NCBI RefSeq assembly: GCF_000003605.2
Contig: NW_003129367.1
Location: 76,391 to 88,377 of the forward strand
DNA from: Saccoglossus kowalevskii
Lineage: Eukaryota; Hemichordata; Enteropneusta; Harrimaniidae
Direction: 5' to 3'
DNA: 11,987 nucleotides
Shown here: piece after piece, positions 7,786 to 11,987 of the stretch
How the letters are laid out: every line of letters begins with the position of its first letter
Numbering within the stretch: position 1 is the first letter of the stretch
Notes under the pieces: model-generated
The model's input: only the letters and a program-made list of their open reading frames with translations
What the model was told of the DNA's origin: nothing
Databases searched by the model: none
Translations under genes and position numbers: made by a program

Positions 7786-7948
7786 TGTATTATCAAACAT
7801 CGCATTTTCTGATTTAAAGGAAACATAAATCCAAACAACATAATGACCTCTAAAGAAAAAGCTCCACAAATGTAGGAGAATGCAATTTACAGTTTTTTTA
7901 TATCACTTTTCATTCTGAGAATGGAGTAGCCCAAAAACTGATGACCAA

Positions 7949-8042
7949 ACATTTTATGATTGGCCTTCTCATGTCATGTGATAACTTGACATGTGATGAC
8001 CTGGCATTCTGTGATTGGTTATCTTGTGACATGTGATGACAA
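7949..8042 (+). repeat. Degenerate ~55-bp tandem repeat with CATGTGATGAC words
   Basis: Two units each contain CATTTTATGATTGG or CATTCTGTGATTGG, then CTTCTCATG or TATCTTGTGA, then CATGTGAT. The word GACATGTGATGAC occurs twice (about 7988-8000 and 8028-8040) and a variant, TCATGTGATAAC, once. CACATG-type E-box words are repeated as a consequence. No function can be assigned. Confidence 0.5.
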
Positions 8043-8735
8043 TACATTGGTTGTCTTATCCGGTTGTACAAAACTGAATGTTCATTGATTTAAGGAGTTT
8101 TTTGGAGATTATTTTTTGCAAGAATTCTAATGGCTGAAACCTGTTACTATTTGTGATAATTTAATTTAAGACTTTTGCCGTTCTTGGCATCATGTAAATT
8201 AGACAATATAACACACGGTGGTTCAAATTTAGTGAATGTTATCCATTTGACGTCATTCAACGCAGTTTGTAAAATGTATAGAGACTCTTTCAGTCCAGTT
8301 TTTTTGTATTGGCGGGAACGTTTTTTCACTCATCTAAGTTTCATGTTATTAAAATAAAGCAGCTTAGTAAAATGTTAGTTTTTCTCTACTGGGGAAAGTA
8401 ATAGAAATTCCTCTTAAAAAAAAAAAAGTCTTCATGTTGGATTGTGGATAAAATGGAATTTTTTTGGGGACTTTGCAATATTGATTAAAATTAGTTCTTT
8501 TTACAATTAGTTACATTATTGGAATAAATGCTATGTAGCTTCTCAAAACATAATGTGTGTATTTTTATAAAAAATATGGCTGTTGAATTATTTTGCACTA
8601 CTGAGCATGTTACCTTGCCTATGTGCAAAGCATTCTGGGAGATAAATTCTCTTTGTATACGAGAGAAACTATAATCATACTGACGACACTATTAAAATGT
8701 TAATTTTTTTCAAATGTTTTGAATTAAGATGCATG
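8043..8735. other. Intergenic AT-rich sequence
   Basis: Only short open frames are present, opposite each other on the two strands (8147-8357), without recognisable similarity. AATAAA hexamers occur near 8354 and 8523 and could serve as distal poly(A) signals. Nothing else was seen. Confidence 0.6.
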
Positions 8736-8860
8736 AGGTTTACGAGAATACCTAAGTATGCACGAAGGTAGTACGAGAGTATCGACCGACACGCAGCGGA
8801 GTTCAATGCGACAGCGTATTACGTACTGTCTGAGTGCATACTTTGAGGTATTTTTGTAAT
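8736..8860. repeat. CpG-containing palindromic element with ~45-bp imperfect arms
   Basis: The left arm (about 8740-8781) contains AATACCTAAGTATGCAC and GTAGTACG. The right arm (about 8815-8860), read inversely, contains AATACCTCAAAGTATGCAC and CAGTACG in the same order. The loop between (CGACCGACACGCAGCGGAG) is CG-rich, unlike the surroundings. It is probably a small foldback or MITE-type element; only one copy is in the window. Confidence 0.55.
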
Positions 8861-9226
8861 AACATTATACATCATGGGAATGCCGAAATCCAAAAAGTTT
8901 AGAACAGAATCAGCGAACTTCTATGTGTTTGTTTTTATTATTAGAGGATGCTTACGCGCATAGTATTTGGAATTCACATTTCCATATATGGTAGGATGAA
9001 AATACCCCGTAAAATTACGGCACGCTGTAACTTATGGCGTTACGGTGACAGATGTATAATAATGATTGTTGTACCATTTTGGTTATTGAGCAAAATTTTA
9101 AGATATTAAATGATTTTGCCATAAAAGACAGTATCAACTTGTTAAGTTAAATTGTTTTCCCCCCAAAACATTTTGGACTTCTGTTTCTCAAAAAAGTTCC
9201 ATATTATCTTTTATATGATCAGTGAT

Positions 9227-9285
9227 AGTTATTGCGCCCTCATTGACAACTGTGCGAGTGTATCTGTCAACGAGGCGCAATAACT
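9227..9285. repeat. Near-perfect 21-bp stem-loop
   Basis: AGTTATTGCGCC-CTCATTGACA (9227-9248) pairs with TGTCAACGAGGCGCAATAACT (9265-9285). There is one bulged C and one G-T-type mismatch, around a 16-nt loop. The stem is much more GC-rich than its surroundings and far longer than expected by chance. It could be the termini of a small palindromic transposon, or a structured RNA if transcribed. Confidence 0.6.
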
Positions 9286-9328
9286 TTCTAACCATGTCTG
9301 ACTAATAAATGTGGGAGTTGACTCAGAG

Positions 9329-9516
9329 TACTGTAAAATACTTTTTCACTTGGAATTAATTTTCGCTATTTTCACTTTAGGACTGATTCATATACCTTTT
9401 TGCCTATATTTTACATTCAACTTGTCAAAAAAATCAGTGAAAATAAATTCCATACAAAACACTCAAAAAGTTTTTTCAGTGAAAATTAATTCCAGCTAAA
9501 ATAAAATACTTTACAT
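9329..9516 (-). mobile_element. MITE-like palindromic element, copy 3 (reverse orientation)
   Basis: The left end is TACTGTAAAATACTTTTTCA. The right end, AAAATAAAATACTTTACATG, has lost the terminal CAGTA. The reverse complement of the interior contains TTTTGTATGGAATTTATTTT followed by CACTGATTTTTTTGACAAG, almost the same as copy 2. Confidence 0.7.
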
Positions 9517-9644
9517 GGCACTTCAATCTCAGTACCAAGTATCTGGTTCACTGTTCCTTAAAATCGTTGCCCTAAAATTGGTTTAGTTCTGATCTGTGAT
9601 GGTTGGTTAAATAAGAGAATAAAAATTATTAATGTTCAGATATT

Positions 9645-9894
9645 TACTGTATTCTTGCCTACATTCAGTCTCTTGTTTAATTTTTTTGGTGTTTTTTTAA
9701 TAAAATAAAAAATTATGCTTGAATTAATATTTTGCTGAAAGACATTTTGGCTGTTTTGTATATAGTTTATTTTCACTAATTTTTTGGCGAGTTGAATGTA
9801 AAATATAAGGTGGAAGGTATATTCAGTGGATTTTTTTTCCACTGGTTCAACCTTTCAGTAAATATAAATTTCAAGTGAAAAATAAAGTACAGTA
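9645..9894 (+). mobile_element. MITE-like palindromic element, copy 4
   Basis: The right end AATAAAGTACAGTA is intact and a TACTGTATT end lies at 9645. The interior has TTTTGTATATAGTTTATTTT, CACTAATTTTTTGGCGAG and TTGAATGTAAAATATA in the same order as copy 2. About 60 bp of AT-rich sequence near the left end is not shared, so that end may be an insertion or a chance match. It lies in opposite orientation to copy 3, about 130 bp away. Confidence 0.6.
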
Positions 9895-9951
9895 CGCAAC
9901 AGTTCTCTATTTGAACAACATTATTCATACCTATCTACATCAAGCAGTTTG

Positions 9952-9966
9952 CCACCAGAGGGCGCT
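9952..9966 (+). promoter_or_regulatory. CTCF-like binding motif
   Basis: CCACCAGAGGGCGCT matches the core CCASYAGRKGGCRS of the CTCF motif as known in bilaterians, at every core position. It sits in the intergenic region between the SECISBP2L-like gene and the proposed convergent gene, just after two MITE-like elements. Binding is inferred from the motif alone. Confidence 0.4.
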
Positions 9967-10329
9967 CATCACTGAAAATTTGCCCGAGTTTCACAAGGTT
10001 TCTCAGATCACGGCACTGCAATGACACCTGGCAAAGCCGGCCATGTCTTGTTAATACATATGTATTCAAATGTCACTTACTATGAGCTGGTCAAACAGGA
10101 ATGTTTGGTAGTAAAACGTGGTTTATTAGCCAGCTTATGGTACATTGCCTGTTTTTATGTATTTTTTATATTTTTTGATGATTTTGCACCAAATGGACAT
10201 TATTTCCATACAACTACAAGTCTTGATTACAGTTTTTGAAAAAAAAAATATTCAGTTTAAAATTTGTGGCGATGAAAAAAATTCGTCTTTGGCTCTCTAA
10301 GATCGTGTTCGATTTTCATGTGAATAAAC

Positions 10330-10575
10330 AATGTATTTTACACGCATTGTATACGTCGCTACGAGTCCTGTATCAAACAGGATATGGTGCGACGACCACC
10401 ACTGTTTATTACCAACATTTTCGAATGCAACCGTCTCCAAGATTCAAAATAATGCAAACTTTAATCCAGTCATAAAAAGTTTGTTCAATGTACGAATACG
10501 CAAAACAGTATTTGATGACACATACGAGTCTTATATCGAACAGGATGCGGCGTAACGACCACCGCTCTTTAAATA
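10330..10575. repeat. Tandem pair of ~150-bp repeat units
   Basis: Shared landmarks are TACGAGTCCTGTATCAAACA against TACGAGTCTTATATCGAACA, then GGATATGGTGCGACGACCAC against GGATGCGGCGTAACGACCAC, and CTGTTTATTACCAACA against CTCTTTAAATACAGCACA. The spacing between equivalent positions (10359 and 10523) is about 164 bp. Open frames crossing it on either strand repeat the same peptide pattern, which marks them as repeat shadows. The array lies just downstream (- strand) of the proposed convergent gene. Confidence 0.6.
10405..10410 (-). terminator. Candidate poly(A) signal for the convergent gene
   Basis: TTTATT on the + strand is AATAAA on the - strand, about 300 bases past the TAG at 10713-10715. 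A second one lies at 10122-10127. Assignment depends on the - strand gene being real. Confidence 0.3.
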
Positions 10576-10712
10576 CAGCACATGTAATAGAGATTCTACC
10601 ATTTTTCCACTTCAGCTCTAATCTCATTGCCTTCTTTCAGAGAGTCTGTTCCAAATTTCTTTCTCATAGCCATGGGATAATCTTTGCAAAAATGTTTGTA
10701 AGATTCAAAACC

Positions 10713-10815
10713 CTACAAAGGTTTACGAGTAATAATAACACCATCAAGTAACACGCGACTTCCATTTATTCTATGTACACGAGTTACAATACACATCGAG
10801 ACATGGGACACGGTT
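10713..10815 (-). CDS. Candidate terminal coding exon of an unrecognised - strand gene
   Basis: On the - strand, a pyrimidine-rich tract (TTTTTTGAATTCCTATTC) ends in ATTAG at 10816. The exon begins with one base that completes the GA left by the preceding exon (Glu). It then reads TVSHVSMCIVTRVHRINGSR and VLLDGVIITRKPL, then TAG at 10715-10713. The other two frames are closed early. The product is alternating basic and beta-branched, like a folded soluble domain, but I recognise no family. The reading frame stays open for 38 more codons after the TAG (see findings). Confidence 0.4.
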
Positions 10816-10938
10816 CTAATGAATAGGAATTCAAAAAACAGTAAAAATTAGCAAATAACGAAGTTACACAAATTAAATTGAATTTCGAATGAGTATTTTA
10901 AAGGAACTGTTGATATCAATATCTTGTTCCGTACTTAC

Positions 10939-10990
10939 TCCATACCATGTGGTCTATGAAGGAAACATACAAAAGGCACTTGCTCAATGT
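10939..10990 (-). CDS. Candidate internal exon of an unrecognised - strand gene
   Basis: The acceptor is TTATTCCTTTGTGCACTAG and the donor is GTAAGT, both close to consensus. The 52-nt exon takes one base from the previous exon and leaves two (phase 1 to phase 2), encoding D-IEQVPFVCFLHRPHGM-E. The flanking introns would be 75 and 123 nt. Support is the splice signals plus phase agreement on both sides; similarity to a known protein was not recognised. Confidence 0.4.
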
Positions 10991-11065
10991 CTAGTGCACA
11001 AAGGAATAAATTATTAATTATTAATAAGTACGAATACTACAAATTAAAACACTAATAATGCTTAC

Positions 11066-11185
11066 CTTGAATAGTGACGTCTTTTGGGACAAGTAAACCA
11101 AACCCCCACTGTGCCGTACCTAATCCTGGCTCAAACAACCCAGAACACGTCTCCACTTTCAGAAGACTGGAACCACACTGAAACA
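11066..11185 (-). CDS. Candidate internal exon of an unrecognised - strand gene
   Basis: The acceptor is CCTTCAATCATGTGGCAG and the donor is GTAAGC. In one frame only, the exon reads FQCGSSLLKVETCSGLFEPG then LGTAQWGFGLLVPKDVTIQ, leaving one base that joins the next exon as Asp. The segment is more GC-rich than its surroundings. An alternative acceptor eight bases further in (TTTCAG) keeps the same frame. Cys, Gly and Trp residues are prominent, but no domain is recognised. It is the strongest member of the proposed gene. Confidence 0.45.
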
Positions 11186-11329
11186 CTGCCACATGATTGA
11201 AGGCAGACAGGGGTCAGGGGTCAACTATGCAAATTTTGGATTTAAACAAAAGAACTGAACAATAAACTATAACAGCTGAATTACTGAGTAACGAGCCAAT
11301 CACTGGACAGGTAGCTTGCACTTGCATAC

Positions 11330-11486
11330 CGGCTTTCAGTTTGTACCCAGCAATCCAATACATGTATAAAGTTGCCATGTTTATAAAAATGTAAAAGTTG
11401 GAAATCCACAACACAATCATGTAAATCTTGCGACTTTTATTGGCGCACAATTTGGGATGCTTGACAAATCTGAGACATTTTTTCAT
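11330..11486 (-). CDS. Candidate 5' coding exon, model A (membrane-type N-terminus)
   Basis: An ATG at 11486 opens MKKCLRFVKHPKLCANKSRK followed by a hydrophobic stretch (IYMIVLWISNFYIFINMATL). It ends one base past a codon at donor GTATGC, which is phase-compatible with the exon at 11185-11066. With the three downstream exons this gives a complete 143-residue reading. The N-terminus would be a basic, then membrane-spanning segment. The ATG choice is uncertain and the segment is AT-rich, so it may be intron sequence; model B below is the alternative. Confidence 0.2.
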
Positions 11487-11711
11487 CGAAAGTGAAATTA
11501 TTTTTTGCGAGTTTCATCAACATGATCGCAGAAAACGGTACTTTGGGGTGATTGTTGAGACTCCTCTGAACAGTGCAACAAGATTAGCCCTACGTGTGTA
11601 ACATATATAAATTTGATTGTTCGGGATTACTTCAAAGTTGAGTTTGTGTTGTTTTCTCGAAATTTTCACCGGCTCGACCAGTGTTCCACAGCAGCGCGCA
11701 CAAGAGCCCAT
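11466..11711 (-). CDS. Candidate 5' coding exons, model B (MGSC start)
   Basis: An ATG at 11711 opens MGSCARCCGTLVEPVKIS and RKQHKLNFE (27 residues), reaching a possible donor GTAATC at 11630. A good acceptor (TTGTTGCACTGTTCAG) at 11566 leads into RSLNNHPKVPFSAIMLMKLA and KNNFTFDEKMSQI, ending at 11466 with a weak donor (GTCAAG) in the phase needed by the exon at 11185. The N-terminal MGSC with nearby cysteines resembles a myristoylation/palmitoylation signal. The ATG lies about 50 bases past a promoter-like segment. The total would be 151 residues. The weak donor is the main objection. Confidence 0.25.
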
Positions 11712-11739
11712 AGAAATGCATGGTACAGTGGTGCGCGTC

Positions 11740-11790
11740 TTAGCAACGTGGAACGTCTGTGACGTAGCTCCGCCCCCGAGGATACAGAAC
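11740..11790 (-). promoter_or_regulatory. Promoter-like segment: GC box, CRE half-site, CpG-rich
   Basis: On the - strand the sequence reads GGGGGCGGAGC (Sp1-type GC box), then CTACGTCACAG (CRE half-site), then GTTGCTAAGACGCGCACC, within a short CG-rich stretch in otherwise AT-rich DNA. There is no clear TATA box. It would drive leftward transcription into the proposed gene. The same GGGGCGGAGCTACGTCAC phrase could also belong to a dispersed repeat, as no second copy is in the window to test this. Confidence 0.35.
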
Positions 11791-11799
11791 AACGCATGG

Positions 11800-11987
11800 C
11801 AGGAGTGGATTGTATGAAAATCATAATTAAAAGGCTCCTGACCTAGGGCCATAGAACTCCTGAACACAGTTTATAATGGTAACCCATAACACAGGAACTA
11901 TTTAGGAAGGTTCCACTAAACGCTATTTCTGGTCTCGGGTCACATGACCCAGGTCTAAATGTTTTGCTATTTAAGTTATATGACAAA
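11800..11987. other. Terminal segment, no gene recognised
   Basis: No open frame with coding character is seen. The palindrome GGGTCACATGACCC (11938-11951) contains inverted GGGTCA half-sites two bases apart, a nuclear-receptor-like arrangement, and a CACATG E-box-type core. Both are short enough to occur by chance. Confidence 0.3.

Noticed and set aside
9311-9842. Open frames over the two MITE-like copies
   Set aside because: Both lie within non-autonomous repeats and repeat the same pseudo-peptide; no transposase motif is visible.
10236-10751. Overlapping open frames on both strands between 10236 and 10751
   Set aside because: They follow the tandem repeat units and show no coding character apart from the separately discussed - strand extension.
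11517-11867. Continuous 116-residue - strand open frame from 11867
   Set aside because: Its upstream third overlaps the promoter-like segment and its last third reads through a likely acceptor; only the MGSC part is kept, as a low-confidence exon.
11938-11951. Nuclear-receptor-like inverted half-sites
   Set aside because: Too short and isolated to support a regulatory claim; mentioned only in the terminal segment entry.

Overview
The window is animal (eukaryotic) nuclear DNA: AT-rich, intron-rich, with consensus GT-AG splice sites, poly(A) signals and many short degenerate repeats. Its main content is the 3' half of an invertebrate orthologue of SECISBP2L (SECIS-binding protein 2-like), on the + strand. 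I recognised it by reading the exons against remembered vertebrate SBP2/SBP2L sequence; no database search was run. The repeat landscape and codon use fit a marine invertebrate bilaterian, but the phylum cannot be fixed from the sequence.

SECISBP2L layout: five exons at 23-223, 981-1086, 2594-2708, 3818-3972 and 4511-5314, with phase-compatible junctions except for one problem in the first. They encode, in order, a Ser/Pro-rich linker, the conserved block before the RNA-binding domain (KIHSRRFRE / YCNQMLDKEVD), the L7Ae-type RNA-binding domain (three exons), a conserved HMGHNRN...ISEPISE motif, an acidic tract and a C-terminal tail ending at a TAG at 5312-5314. The first exon changes reading frame internally: the S/P-rich part is in frame 1 and the KIHSRRFRE part is in frame 3, so the copy as given is frameshifted or carries a one-base sequence error. 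Introns and the 3' flank hold repeats, not other clear exons.

5315-10600 is 3' UTR and intergenic DNA. It holds candidate poly(A) signals, members of a TA-flanked palindromic MITE-like family (another copy lies in a SECISBP2L intron), several other hairpins and tandem repeats, a near-perfect 21-bp stem-loop (9227-9285) and a strong CTCF-like motif (9952-9966).

10600-11800 probably holds a second gene on the - strand, convergent with SECISBP2L. Three short exons (11185-11066, 10990-10939, 10815-10713) have GT-AG borders and mutually compatible phases, and end in TAG. Two alternative 5' parts are possible, one starting just downstream of a GC-box/CRE-like promoter near 11760-11785. I do not recognise the product. 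No prokaryotic operon, CRISPR array, rRNA, tRNA or virus was seen.
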